DNA of 38,842 bases from Tepidiphilus sp. J10 (GCA_945897865.1 CAMDHJ010000015.1:1-38842), one strand, 5' to 3'. Shown: positions 26,780 to 34,789, numbered from the stretch's first letter. Numbers and translations are program-made. Notes: a model not told the origin generated them from the sequence alone.

Positions 26780-28947
26780 GCGGCGCGGCCTTCGACCGCC
26801 TCGCGCCACCGCTGCAACGCTGGTTGTGGGAACAAGGCTGGACCGGTTTGCGCGAGGCGCAGGCGGCGGCGCTGCCGTTGCTGCTGGATGACGAACGCGA
26901 TGTAGTGATCGCCGCCGCAACAGCCTCCGGCAAGACCGAGGCGGCGTTTCTGCCACTACTCACGCGCTTGTGGCAAGGCGGGGGCCAAGGAATGGTGTTG
27001 TATGTCGCGCCGATGAAGGCGTTGATCAACGACCAGTTCGAGCGGCTTGGCCTGATTTGCGAACGCCTGGAGTTGCCGGTAACGCCCTGGCATGGCGATG
27101 TCGGTGAGTCGCCGCGCAAGCGTTTCTTCGCCGACCCGCGCGGCGTGGTGTTGATTACGCCGGAATCCTTGGAGTCTCTGTTATTCCGCCGGGGCGCGGA
27201 ACTGGGCCGTATCTTTGCTAGCCTGGAAGCCGTGGTGGTGGATGAGTTGCACGCTTTCATCGGTAGCGAACGCGGGCGGCAATTGCAGTCGTTGTTGCAT
27301 CGATTGGATGCCGCTATCGGTCGGAGAGTCCGGCGGGTGGGTTTGTCGGCGACGCTGGGCGATATGCGGCTGGCGGCGGAGTTTCTGCGACCTGGCGCGG
27401 GTGCGGCGGTGGCGGTCATCGTCAGTTCGGCGGAGAAGAAGCGGCTGGATCTGGCTTTCAAAGCGGTGCGGGTGCCGCCCGGCACGGAAATAACCGTGAT
27501 TGCAGCGCATCAGACCATCGCCGTCGAGTTGTTCGCGCGGCTGCGCGATGCCAATTATTTGATTTTTCCCAATACCACTGGCCTGGTCGAGCAATACGCC
27601 GACGGCTTGCGCTTGCTGAGTGAAGCGGCCCGCGTGCCGGTGAGCTTCTTTCCACATCACGGGCGCTTGGGCAAGTCGGAACGGGAGACTACGGAAAGCG
27701 AATTGAAACGCGGCGACCGACCGATCAGCGCGATCTGTACCACGACGCTGGAAATGGGCATCGACATCGGTGCGATTCGTGGTGTGGTGCAGATCGGCGC
27801 ACCGGATACAGTGTCCAGCTTGTGTCAGCGCATCGGCCGCGCCGGGCGCCGCGCGGGAGAAGCCGCGCGTTTATGGCAATACTGCGTGACCGAGGAACCC
27901 CACGCCAATATGGGTTGCGCCGCAGGTCTGCATGCCGATTTCATCCAGGCGCTGGCAATCATTCGCCTGTATCTGGCCAAGTGGTATGAGCCACCACGAT
28001 CCGGCGCGCTGCACACCTCGACGCTGGTGCAACAAATCCTGGCGTTGATCGGCGAGCGGCACGGTATCAGCGCCGCCGATGCCTATCGCACGCTGTGCTT
28101 GAGCGGCCCGTTCAGCAATATCAGCGAGTCGGATTTCATCGAACTGTTGCGCGCGCTGGCCGCGCAAGGGTTGATCATGCAGGACGCCACGCGCCTGCTG
28201 TTGCATGGTCCGCTGGGGGAGAAACGGGTCAACCACTTCACGTTCTTCGCGGCTTTCCCGGATACCCAGGAATACCGATTGCTGCACACCGGCAAGGAAC
28301 TTGGCACGCTGCCGCTGAAGATCAGCCATCAGGTCGGCAGCGTGCTTATCTTCGCCGGCCGTCGATGGCGCATGGCGGAAATCGACCACGACAAACGACG
28401 CGTTGAGCTGATTCCGGCGACGGTGGGTGATCGACCCCGTACACGCGGCGAAGGCAGCCCGGTGCATGACCGGGTGCGCGCGGAGATGCGCGCCGTTCTG
28501 GCAGGCGAGGATGAACCGGAATGGTTGGATGACAAGGCGCGTGAAGTCTTGCGCTCCGCGCGCCGGCATTTCCGCGACCTTGGTTTGGGGGCATGCACGC
28601 AGATCGCGGATGGCAATAGCGTCAATCTATTTCTCTGGCGCGGCGATGCGGTTCAGGATGGGCTGGTCGCCATGCTGAGAAGTCGAGGCCTGGCGGCGGA
28701 AAACCACGGAATCTGCGTGGAAATCGGACGCACCAACGTGCAAAGGCTCACCGCCGGGCTCCAGGAAATCGCAGCAGCGCCATGTCCTGCACCGGATCAG
28801 GTGTTGAATCGCCAGGCTATCGGCAACCCGGAGAAATGGGATTGGGTTCTTCCTGATCGTCTGTTCCACGCCAGTTTCGCAAGCAGTCGGCTGGATTTGG
28901 CGGGGGCGCATACGTGGTGTTCAAAGGGGGTGAAGAACGCCAAGTAG
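26770..28947 (+). CDS. Lhr/BrxHI-like superfamily II DEAD/DEAH helicase
   Basis: A 725-residue DNA/RNA helicase. Visible motifs: a Q-motif-like FDRLAPPLQRWL...REAQ at the start, motif I ATASGKTEA (about residues 49-58), Ia APMKALINDQ, Ib TPESLESLL, motif II VVDELHAF (DELH, about 156-160), motif III LSATLGD (about 190), motif V TTLEMGIDIG and motif VI QRIGRAGRRAGE (about 352-363). The C-terminus (KWDWVLPDRLFHASFASSRLDL) is typical of the Lhr-related helicases called BrxHI in BREX and found beside DUF2791 ATPases. The start at 26770 overlaps the Fic-like gene, so the two are made together. It probably unwinds foreign or stalled DNA with the ATPase at 20.7 kb as loader (inference). It ends the island: the following 347 bp hold no gene and DinG begins a separate unit. 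Confidence 0.9.
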   Translation: MDISGAAFDRLAPPLQRWLWEQGWTGLREAQAAALPLLLDDERDVVIAAATASGKTEAAFLPLLTRLWQGGGQGMVLYVAPMKALINDQFERLGLICERLELPVTPWHGDVGESPRKRFFADPRGVVLITPESLESLLFRRGAELGRIFASLEAVVVDELHAFIGSERGRQLQSLLHRLDAAIGRRVRRVGLSATLGDMRLAAEFLRPGAGAAVAVIVSSAEKKRLDLAFKAVRVPPGTEITVIAAHQTIAVELFARLRDANYLIFPNTTGLVEQYADGLRLLSEAARVPVSFFPHHGRLGKSERETTESELKRGDRPISAICTTTLEMGIDIGAIRGVVQIGAPDTVSSLCQRIGRAGRRAGEAARLWQYCVTEEPHANMGCAAGLHADFIQALAIIRLYLAKWYEPPRSGALHTSTLVQQILALIGERHGISAADAYRTLCLSGPFSNISESDFIELLRALAAQGLIMQDATRLLLHGPLGEKRVNHFTFFAAFPDTQEYRLLHTGKELGTLPLKISHQVGSVLIFAGRRWRMAEIDHDKRRVELIPATVGDRPRTRGEGSPVHDRVRAEMRAVLAGEDEPEWLDDKAREVLRSARRHFRDLGLGACTQIADGNSVNLFLWRGDAVQDGLVAMLRSRGLAAENHGICVEIGRTNVQRLTAGLQEIAAAPCPAPDQVLNRQAIGNPEKWDWVLPDRLFHASFASSRLDLAGAHTWCSKGVKNAK

Positions 28948-29294
28948 GTGTCACAGGTTTGCGTCGTTTTGAAGCCCCTACACTTGCAGTTCGCGATCCA
29001 GCGCTAAGCTGAAGACGCTATCAAGGGCGAAACGTTGGCGTTTCATCATTTCCTGACCGCATCTATGGTTGTCGGCTATAGGTGGAGGATCGGGCAAGGC
29101 CATGGCCTATGACTGCAACGGGTCGATACCAGCCACAACCGATTCAACATCAAGCCAGCTCAACCAAGCAAAGAAGTAGCGCGAAGAGTCCAGACCGATT
29201 TCCAGATTCCCTTTCCATATCCGATAGCAGCCCATCGTCGCGAGTCGCACAACTAGACGACTCGCTGGCGCAATCCCTCGGATAAACTCGCCAG
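28948..29294. other. Non-coding gap between island helicase and dinG-like gene
   Basis: No supported gene. A 6-bp hairpin GAAACG/CGTTTC (29029-29044) without a T-run could be a weak terminator for the helicase. A perfect 8-bp inverted repeat GCGAGTCG/CGACTCGC (29240-29265, spacer 10) lies just before a GATAAACT -10-like box at 29281, only about 7 bp from the next ATG. No integrase, tRNA end or matching repeat to the 20.3-20.7 kb side was found. Confidence 0.5.
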
Positions 29295-31274
29295 ATGAAC
29301 CTGGATGACATCTTTTCCGATGGCGGGCCGCTCAGCCGCGTCCTTAGCCACTATCGGCCACGCCCGCAGCAACTCGAAATGACGCGCACGATCTTTTCGG
29401 CGCTGGAGCGGCGTGCGCATCTGGTCGCGGAAGCCGGTACCGGCACTGGAAAAACGCTGGCCTATCTGGTGCCGACCTTGCTCTACGGCGGCAAGGTGAT
29501 CGTCTCGACCGGAACCAAGACGCTGCAGGATCAATTGTTTCACCGCGACATTCCGGCGGTGAGGGAGGCCTTGGCACTACCGATCAGCATTGCCTTGTTG
29601 AAGGGGCGCGCCAATTACGTTTGTCCTTATCATCTGGAACGCGCGTTGTCCGAAGGCCGTTTCAAAAGCCGTGAAGATGCGCAGCATCTGCGGTCTATCG
29701 CCCGCTTTGCGGCATTCACCGATTCCGGCGACCGCATGGCCTGCGGCGATGTGCCGGAAGATTCACCCGCCTGGGCCTGGGCAACCTCGACGCGTGATAA
29801 CTGCCTGGGCGGCGACTGCCCGCATCACAAAGCCTGTTTTGTCCTGAAAGCCCGCAAGAAAGCACTGGAAGCCGACCTGGTGGTGGTCAATCACCATCTG
29901 TTTTTTGCCGATGTCTGGCTCAAGGATGAAGGTGCCGGTGAATTGTTGCCGGCCAGCAATGCGGTGATCTTCGATGAAGCGCACCAGTTGCCTGCTACCG
30001 CCAGCCTGTTTTTTGGCGAGACGGTGACCACCGGCATGCTGCTCGACCTCTGCCGCGATGTCCGTGTCGAGGCTGCGATCAAAGCTGCCGATTTTGCCGA
30101 ACTGCCAGAAGCGGTCGGCGAAGTGGAGATCGCCGCCAGACAGGTTCGCCTCAGCCTTGGCCCGGTGCAAGCGCGAATGCCGGCCGCGCGCGGGCTGGAA
30201 CGGGCTGAATTTCGAGACGCACTGGATGAATTGGTCGCGGCACTGGCCAAACTCGACGTCTTGCTGGAAAGCCAGGCCGAACGTGCCGACGAACTGGAGA
30301 AGCTGCATGCGCGTTGCCATGAAGCGGCCGACCGCCTGGAACGCTGGCTGACACCAACCGCCGATACGGGCGGTAATCTGGATGGCGTCATCGTGCGCTG
30401 GCTGGAAGCCGCCACCCATTCCGTGTTGTTTCACGCGACGCCGCTGAATGCCGGCGAACTCTTCGCGCGCCAGATCGAGAGCGATACCCGCGCCTGGATT
30501 TTCACTTCCGCGACCTTGTCGGTGCGCAAGGATTTCTCGCATTACCTGCACGAAATCGGTCTCAAGGAAGCCGAAACCGCCGTCTGGGACAGTCCTTTCG
30601 ATTACGAAAAGCAGGCCCTGCTGTATGTCCCGGAAGCCATGCCGGACCCAAACTCCCCCGGCTATACCGAAGCCGTGGTGGAAGCCGCCTTGCCGTTATT
30701 GAACGCCAGCGGCGGCGGTGCCTTCCTGTTGTTTACCTCGTTGCGAGCGATGAACGAAGCCTATCGGCTGTTGCAGGCGCGCATGGCGGAAACCGGCTGC
30801 AACTTTCCGCTCTTGCTGCAAGGCGACAAGAGCCGCACCGATCTGCTCGATGAATTCCGCCGTCTCGGCAATGCCATCCTGCTTGGCAGCCAAAGCTTCT
30901 GGGAAGGAGTCGATGTGGCCGGCGACGCGCTGTCGCTGGTTGTCATCGACCGCCTGCCCTTCCAGCCGCCGGACGATCCCGTGTTGGCCGCGCGCATGGA
31001 AGCCATGAAGCGAGCCGGCAAAAACCCGTTCTTCGATTACCAGCTGCCGCATGCCGTAATCAGCCTGAAACAGGGGGCTGGACGCCTGATTCGGCGTGAA
31101 AGCGATCGCGGCGTGTTGATGATCTGCGACCCGCGCCTGGTCGAAAAGCCTTACGGCCGTCGCATTTGGCAAGCGCTGCCGCCGATGAAGCGCAGTCGCA
31201 AGCGCGATGAGGCGGTGGCGTTTTTTTCGCTTGCTTCAACGATTACGCCCTCCAGTGATGCCGCAGCAGCATAA
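29295..31274 (+). CDS. DinG/YoaA-family iron-sulphur ATP-dependent DNA helicase
   Basis: An XPD-like 5'-3' helicase of 659 residues, closest in layout to YoaA/DinG, acting on forks, R-loops or D-loops during DNA repair. Motif I is AEAGTGTGKT (about 43-52), motif II FDEAH (D227-H230) and motif III TSATLS; motif VI is near the C-terminus (QGAGRLIRRESDRG). Four Cys in the Fe-S domain, C110 (NYVCPYH), C170, C175 and C181 (NCLGGDCPHHKAC), match the 4Fe-4S ligands. The start ATG at 29295 has no Shine-Dalgarno and lies a few bases after a GATAAACT -10-like box, suggesting a very short or absent leader. Its 3' end overlaps the HIRAN gene by 17 bp. The exact ortholog (YoaA or DinG) cannot be fixed by eye. 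Confidence 0.9.
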   Translation: MNLDDIFSDGGPLSRVLSHYRPRPQQLEMTRTIFSALERRAHLVAEAGTGTGKTLAYLVPTLLYGGKVIVSTGTKTLQDQLFHRDIPAVREALALPISIALLKGRANYVCPYHLERALSEGRFKSREDAQHLRSIARFAAFTDSGDRMACGDVPEDSPAWAWATSTRDNCLGGDCPHHKACFVLKARKKALEADLVVVNHHLFFADVWLKDEGAGELLPASNAVIFDEAHQLPATASLFFGETVTTGMLLDLCRDVRVEAAIKAADFAELPEAVGEVEIAARQVRLSLGPVQARMPAARGLERAEFRDALDELVAALAKLDVLLESQAERADELEKLHARCHEAADRLERWLTPTADTGGNLDGVIVRWLEAATHSVLFHATPLNAGELFARQIESDTRAWIFTSATLSVRKDFSHYLHEIGLKEAETAVWDSPFDYEKQALLYVPEAMPDPNSPGYTEAVVEAALPLLNASGGGAFLLFTSLRAMNEAYRLLQARMAETGCNFPLLLQGDKSRTDLLDEFRRLGNAILLGSQSFWEGVDVAGDALSLVVIDRLPFQPPDDPVLAARMEAMKRAGKNPFFDYQLPHAVISLKQGAGRLIRRESDRGVLMICDPRLVEKPYGRRIWQALPPMKRSRKRDEAVAFFSLASTITPSSDAAAA

Positions 31275-31689
31275 CCAGCGGGTGCCGAACCTGGCCTTCG
31301 CCAGATTCATCCAATTTGGCCTGGGATGGCTGTTTTGGCTGTTTTCTAGCCCTGCCTGGGCGGCTTCTGAGCATTTCCTCGTATTGCAAACCTCGCCTTT
31401 GGCCGGCTTTCAATATTACGCCGGGGCAGCGCTAATTCCGTTGATGCAGGTTGGCGACCCGTTGCAACTCAAGCGCGAACCGGCCAACCCGCATGACCCG
31501 CTCGCGGTGCGAGTCGAATGGCGCGGCGTGCAGATTGGTTATGCGCCACGCGCCGAAAATGTCGATCTGGCCCGACTGATGGATCGCGGAACGCAAGTCG
31601 AAGGCCGCATCCTGCATCTGCAAAAGAGCCGCGACCCATGGAAGCGCGTGTTGATGGAGCTGTATGTGGTTGAAACGGATACGCGTTGA
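31258..31689 (+). CDS. Exported HIRAN domain protein
   Basis: A 143-residue protein with an apparent signal peptide (residues 1-36: Arg-containing N-region, hydrophobic IQFGLGWLFWLF, cut after AWA) followed by a HIRAN domain (about 42-118; LAGFQYYAG, LKREPANPHDPLAVRVEW, IGYAPRAEN). HIRAN domains bind DNA ends or damaged DNA when fused to SWI2/SNF2 proteins such as HLTF; small stand-alone bacterial versions are common, with unknown role. The start at 31258 is within the helicase gene, 17 bp before its stop, so translation is probably coupled. An upstream GTG at 31207 is in frame but would place charged residues ahead of the signal. The contradiction between a DNA-binding domain and export is unresolved. 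Confidence 0.82.
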   Translation: MPQQHNQRVPNLAFARFIQFGLGWLFWLFSSPAWAASEHFLVLQTSPLAGFQYYAGAALIPLMQVGDPLQLKREPANPHDPLAVRVEWRGVQIGYAPRAENVDLARLMDRGTQVEGRILHLQKSRDPWKRVLMELYVVETDTR

Positions 31690-31713
31690 TCTGGTCAGTT
31701 TGACCCATGAAAA

Positions 31714-31769
31714 CGTAGGGTGCGCCATGCGCACCGTTTGGCTGAATGGTGCGCATGGCGCACCCTACG
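31714..31769. repeat. REP-like palindrome, 22-bp perfect arms
   Basis: Two perfectly complementary 22-bp arms (31714-31735 and 31748-31769) of the CGTAGGGTGCGCC...ACC type are separated by a 12-base loop. An 18-base part (GGGTGCGCCATGCGCACC) recurs at 34614-34631. It lies between the HIRAN gene and tsaB, both plus strand, where it may also act in transcript ending or mRNA stability. Confidence 0.9.
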
Positions 31770-31876
31770 GCCAGGCTGGCAATCTCGGATTAATCGGGCT
31801 GAATCGATAAACCGATCACTGCCTGCTGTCTTCCCTCCGCTAAAATCCCCCTCCCTTTCCCAGCCGTCGTTCCACC

Positions 31877-32572
31877 TTGAAATTTCTTGCTTTCGATACC
31901 GCCACCGAATGGTGCAGCGCGGCGCTGTGGATAGATGGTGTCTGCACTTCTCGTGAAGTCCACGCCGGCCAGAAGCATTCCGATTTGCTGGTGCCAATGC
32001 TGATGGAACTGCTTGCCGAAGCTGGCTTGAGCCTGCATCAACTCGATGGCCTGGCCTATGGCATGGGGCCGGGATCGTTTACCGGCTTGCGCATTGCCAG
32101 CGGGGTTGCGCAAGGTCTCGCGCTGGCCGCCGATCTACCGGTGCTAGGCATCTCGACCCTGGAAACACTGGCTGAAGAAGCCGGCGCGGAGCAAGTGCTC
32201 GCCTGCCTGGATGCGCGTATGCATGAGGTCTACGCCGCGCTGTATCAACGAGAACGTCAACGAGAAGGCCAACGAGACAGCCAACTTCAAGGCGGAGCCT
32301 GGCAATGCCTCGCCGGGCCGCTGGTCTGCCCGCCGGATGTTGTCCCCTTACCTGAAGGTGATGGTTTCGTCGGCGTGGGTTCCGGCTTTGCGGCATACCC
32401 GAATCTGGCACAAGCGCATCTCAGCCGGATCGATGCCAGTCTGATTCCGCATGCCCGCGCCATGGCCCGCCTGGCCGCACCACGGCTGCAGCGCGGGGAA
32501 GGCGAATCGGCAGAGAAGGCTGAGCCACTGTATATCCGCAACAAAGTCGCGCTGAAAATTTGCGAGCGTTGA
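31877..32572 (+). CDS. tsaB: tRNA threonylcarbamoyladenosine biosynthesis protein TsaB
   Basis: TsaB is the scaffold of the TsaB-TsaD-TsaE complex that installs t6A at position 37 of ANN-decoding tRNAs. The N-terminus KFLAFDTATEWCSAAL is the family's ASKHA-fold phosphate-1 strand, and GPGSFTGLRIASGVAQGLALA is the diagnostic TsaB motif. Length 231 aa is normal. The start must be TTG at 31877: the frame upstream runs to a TAA at 31841 with no ATG or GTG, and the next Met is too far inside. No Shine-Dalgarno is visible. TAAAAT at 31841-31846 is a good -10 candidate, giving a leader of about 25 nt. Residues around 120-135 are a Gln/Arg/Glu-rich insertion (QRERQREGQRDSQLQ). It leads the tsaB-rimI-udg operon. 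Confidence 0.93.
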   Translation: MKFLAFDTATEWCSAALWIDGVCTSREVHAGQKHSDLLVPMLMELLAEAGLSLHQLDGLAYGMGPGSFTGLRIASGVAQGLALAADLPVLGISTLETLAEEAGAEQVLACLDARMHEVYAALYQRERQREGQRDSQLQGGAWQCLAGPLVCPPDVVPLPEGDGFVGVGSGFAAYPNLAQAHLSRIDASLIPHARAMARLAAPRLQRGEGESAEKAEPLYIRNKVALKICER

Positions 32573-32590
32573 AGATTTGAGACTGAAACG

Positions 32591-33055
32591 ATGAATGCAA
32601 TTCTGAAACCACTTGAATTCAGTTTTCGGCCGATGCACGAGGATGACCTGGATAAAGTCATCCGTATCGAGCGTGCCGCCTACCCATATCCCTGGACCCT
32701 GGGCAATTTCAGGGACAGCCTGGAATCCGGCTATTCATGCTGGCTGGCCGAAATTGACGGCAAAGCAGCCGGCTACTGGGTAATGATGCTGGCGGCGGAT
32801 GAAGGCCACATCCTCAATTGTTGTGTCGCCCCTGATTGGCAAGGGCGGGGTTTCGGACGCCAATTGGTTGAGCATCTGATCGACACCGCACGCAGCCATC
32901 GTACTGAATGTCTGTATCTGGAAGTTCGCCCCTCCAATACCGCCGCCGTGTTTCTCTACCAGCGTCTCGGCTTTGAAACCATCGCATTGCGCAAGGGCTA
33001 TTACCCGGCCGACCACGGCGCGGAAGACGCCCTGGTGATGCGAATGTTGTTCTGA
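32591..33055 (+). CDS. rimI: Ribosomal protein S18-alanine N-acetyltransferase RimI
   Basis: A 154-residue GNAT acetyltransferase. RimI acetylates the N-terminal Ala of ribosomal protein S18 using acetyl-CoA. The acetyl-CoA loop WQGRGFGRQLVEHL (about residues 82-95), the substrate-side AYPYPWTLGNF (about 30-41) and the C-terminal YQRLGFETIALRKGYYP are typical. It starts 18 bp after tsaB and ends 13 bp before the glycosylase gene. tsaB-rimI linkage is conserved in proteobacteria and supports the assignment. Confidence 0.94.
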   Translation: MNAILKPLEFSFRPMHEDDLDKVIRIERAAYPYPWTLGNFRDSLESGYSCWLAEIDGKAAGYWVMMLAADEGHILNCCVAPDWQGRGFGRQLVEHLIDTARSHRTECLYLEVRPSNTAAVFLYQRLGFETIALRKGYYPADHGAEDALVMRMLF

Positions 33056-33068
33056 AGCAACTACCAAC

Positions 33069-33875
33069 ATGAGTCTTTCCAGACAAGATCGCATGCAAGT
33101 GCTCGGTTTATGGCCGGCTTGGCGTCTGCGCACGCCGGTGGAAAGCATTGCGCAAACCGTAGAGCAGCCCATTCAACCAGCTGCTCCAGTTGTCGCCCCC
33201 CCGGCGCAGCTTGCTCCGCCGGCCCGCCCTGCCCCAACGCCGCAGCCGCAGCCGCAGCCTGTGATTCAAGCCTCCGCCCCAGTCGCTCAGGTTGACCACC
33301 AGCATCACATTGGCGAAATGGACTGGACCGCGTTGAATGCGGCAATTCAATCCTGCACCCGCTGCGACCTGGCCAAATCCCGCACACAGGCGGTGCCGGG
33401 CATCGGCGACCCGCATGCCGAATGGCTATTCATCGGCGAAGCTCCAGGCGCCAACGAAGATCGTCAGGGTGAACCGTTTGTCGGCGATGCCGGCAAGTTG
33501 CTCGATGCGATCCTGGCCGCGATAGGCCTTGCTCGCGGCAAAAATGTGTTCATCGCCAACGTGTTGAAATCACGCCCGCCGGCCAACCGTGACCCGAAAC
33601 CGGAAGAAGTGGCGGCCTGCCTGCCCTATCTGGAACGCCAGATCGAACTCATCCAGCCCAAGCTGATCGTGGCGCTGGGCCGCTTCGCCGCGCAAAGCCT
33701 GCTTGCCACCGATACGCCAATCGGCAAACTGCGCGGCCAGGTGCATCGATATCGCGGCGTACCGCTGGTGGTGACCTACCATCCGGCCTACTTGCTGCGT
33801 AACCCGCTGGACAAGGCCAAAGTCTGGGAAGATCTGGTCCTGGCACGCGATACGATGCAGTCATTGAAGACTTGA
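33069..33875 (+). CDS. Family 4 uracil-DNA glycosylase with one cluster Cys replaced
   Basis: Removes uracil from DNA to begin base excision repair. The core (about 80-268) has IGEAPGANEDRQGEPFVG (uracil pocket) and THPA-like TYHPAYLLRNP near the end. Residues about 33-75 are a Pro/Ala/Gln-rich linker. Family 4 enzymes bind 4Fe-4S through C-X2-C, the Cys of a KCRPP motif and another Cys 16 residues on. Here C96, C99 and C184 are present, but the KCRPP position is Ser (LKSRPP, S168), and the protein has no other Cys. The cluster may be lost, be 3Fe-4S, or use a non-Cys ligand. It is the third gene of the tsaB-rimI-udg operon. Confidence 0.9.
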   Translation: MSLSRQDRMQVLGLWPAWRLRTPVESIAQTVEQPIQPAAPVVAPPAQLAPPARPAPTPQPQPQPVIQASAPVAQVDHQHHIGEMDWTALNAAIQSCTRCDLAKSRTQAVPGIGDPHAEWLFIGEAPGANEDRQGEPFVGDAGKLLDAILAAIGLARGKNVFIANVLKSRPPANRDPKPEEVAACLPYLERQIELIQPKLIVALGRFAAQSLLATDTPIGKLRGQVHRYRGVPLVVTYHPAYLLRNPLDKAKVWEDLVLARDTMQSLKT

Positions 33876-33903
33876 ACAAACCTCATCCAGAAAGGAAAAA
33901 GCC

Positions 33904-34530
33904 ATGTACAAGATATTGATTTCATTGCTAATGCTGATTTCAGTCCTGAGCCTGAGCGGCTGCGGCTACAACACCTTGCAAGTCCAGGATGAAGCCATCA
34001 AGGCGGGCTGGTCGGAAGTGCTCAACCAGTATCAGCGCCGCGCCGATCTGGTGCCGAATCTGGTCAACACCGTCAAAGGCTACGCCGCTCACGAGGCCAA
34101 GGTGCTGACCGAAGTCACCGCCGCCCGCGCCCGCGTCGGCCAGATCGCCGCGACACCGGAATTGGTCAACGACCCGGCCGCGCTGGAGAAATTCCAGGCC
34201 GCGCAGGGAGAACTCACCAGCGCCCTGAGTCGCCTGCTGGTGGTCTCGGAAAACTACCCGCAACTCAAGGCCGATGCCGGTTTCAGAGACCTGCAAGCGC
34301 AACTGGAAGGTACCGAAAACCGCATCACCGTCGCCCGCAATCGCTATATCAAGACCGTTCAGGAATACAACGTGACGGTGCGTTCCTTCCCCAGCAACCT
34401 GACCGCGATGATGTTCGGTCATCAACCGAAAGCGAATTTCGCGGTGGAAAACGAAAAAGCGATCAGCGCACCACCGAAAGTTGACTTTGGTGGCAGCGAA
34501 GCGACAAGCCAGCCCGCACCGGCTTACTGA
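33904..34530 (+). CDS. LemA family lipoprotein
   Basis: A 208-residue LemA protein. Signal peptide 1-19 ends in lipobox LSGC (C20), so it is a membrane-anchored lipoprotein; many LemA proteins have a transmembrane anchor instead. The family core QYQRRADLVPNLVNTVKGYA and the helix AHEAKVLTEVTAARARV, followed by ENRITVARNRYIKTVQEYN and FPSNLTAMMFG, are unmistakable. Function is not settled; LemA is commonly next to TPM-domain (YgcG-like) genes, but none follows here. AAAGGA precedes the ATG at 33904. It starts 28 bp after the glycosylase stop and ends in its own terminator, so it may be a read-through member of the operon or have its own promoter. Confidence 0.93.
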   Translation: MYKILISLLMLISVLSLSGCGYNTLQVQDEAIKAGWSEVLNQYQRRADLVPNLVNTVKGYAAHEAKVLTEVTAARARVGQIAATPELVNDPAALEKFQAAQGELTSALSRLLVVSENYPQLKADAGFRDLQAQLEGTENRITVARNRYIKTVQEYNVTVRSFPSNLTAMMFGHQPKANFAVENEKAISAPPKVDFGGSEATSQPAPAY

Positions 34531-34549
34531 AACATCAATTGAAAACAAT

Positions 34550-34577
34550 AAAGCTGGCAATGCCGGCTTTTTTGTTT
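34550..34577 (+). terminator. Rho-independent terminator after lemA-like gene
   Basis: A 9-bp stem (AAAGCTGGC with GCCGGCTTT, one G-U pair), loop AAT, followed by a T-rich tail ending TTTTGTTTC. It begins 19 bp after the stop at 34530 and ends the tsaB-rimI-udg-lemA transcript. Confidence 0.85.
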
Positions 34578-34613
34578 CTGTCGGATTACTTCCCTTCCAC
34601 GCCCGTGAAACCG

Positions 34614-34631
34614 GGGTGCGCCATGCGCACC
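34614..34631. repeat. Partial second copy of the GGGTGCGCC palindrome family
   Basis: GGGTGCGCCATGCGCACC is identical over 18 bases to the left arm at 31718-31735. The partner arm is absent here, so this is a decayed or half copy. It lies in the gap between lemA-like gene and pabB. Confidence 0.85.
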
Positions 34632-34661
34632 ATTAAACCTAAATCTGGCAGTTGTCGACGT

Positions 34662-34724
34662 TGTAGGAGCGTCCGCTTGCGGCGCGAGCGTTGAGGGATC
34701 GGCCCGCAAGCGGAGCCTCCTACA
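34662..34724. repeat. REP-like imperfect inverted repeat (TGTAGGAGCG type)
   Basis: Arms 34662-34682 and 34704-34724 are 21 bp each with two mismatches, beginning TGTAGGAGCG and ending CTCCTACA. The TGTAGGAGC start is typical of REP elements in beta- and gammaproteobacteria. Confidence 0.8.
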
Positions 34725-34783
34725 GCGTGTTCGGCCAATTCGATAGAACATGCTGCCATGGGGCTCGTGATGCAAAAGGCTCC

Positions 34784-34789
34784 TAAAAT
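34784..34789 (+). promoter_or_regulatory. -10 box (TAAAAT) directly before pabB
   Basis: TAAAAT ends six bases before the pabB ATG at 34796. Transcription starting the usual 6-8 bases downstream would begin at or next to the ATG, giving a leaderless message. No Shine-Dalgarno is seen between the box and the ATG (only C residues). No clear -35 is seen. Confidence 0.45.

Noticed and set aside
20663-28947. The island as a standard BREX locus
   Set aside because: Only BrxD-like and BrxHI-like genes are present; pglZ, pglX, brxC and brxL are absent in the window.
29240-29265. Inverted repeat before the dinG-like gene as a LexA box
   Set aside because: GCGAGTCG/CGACTCGC does not match CTGT-N8-ACAG; SOS control is not supported.
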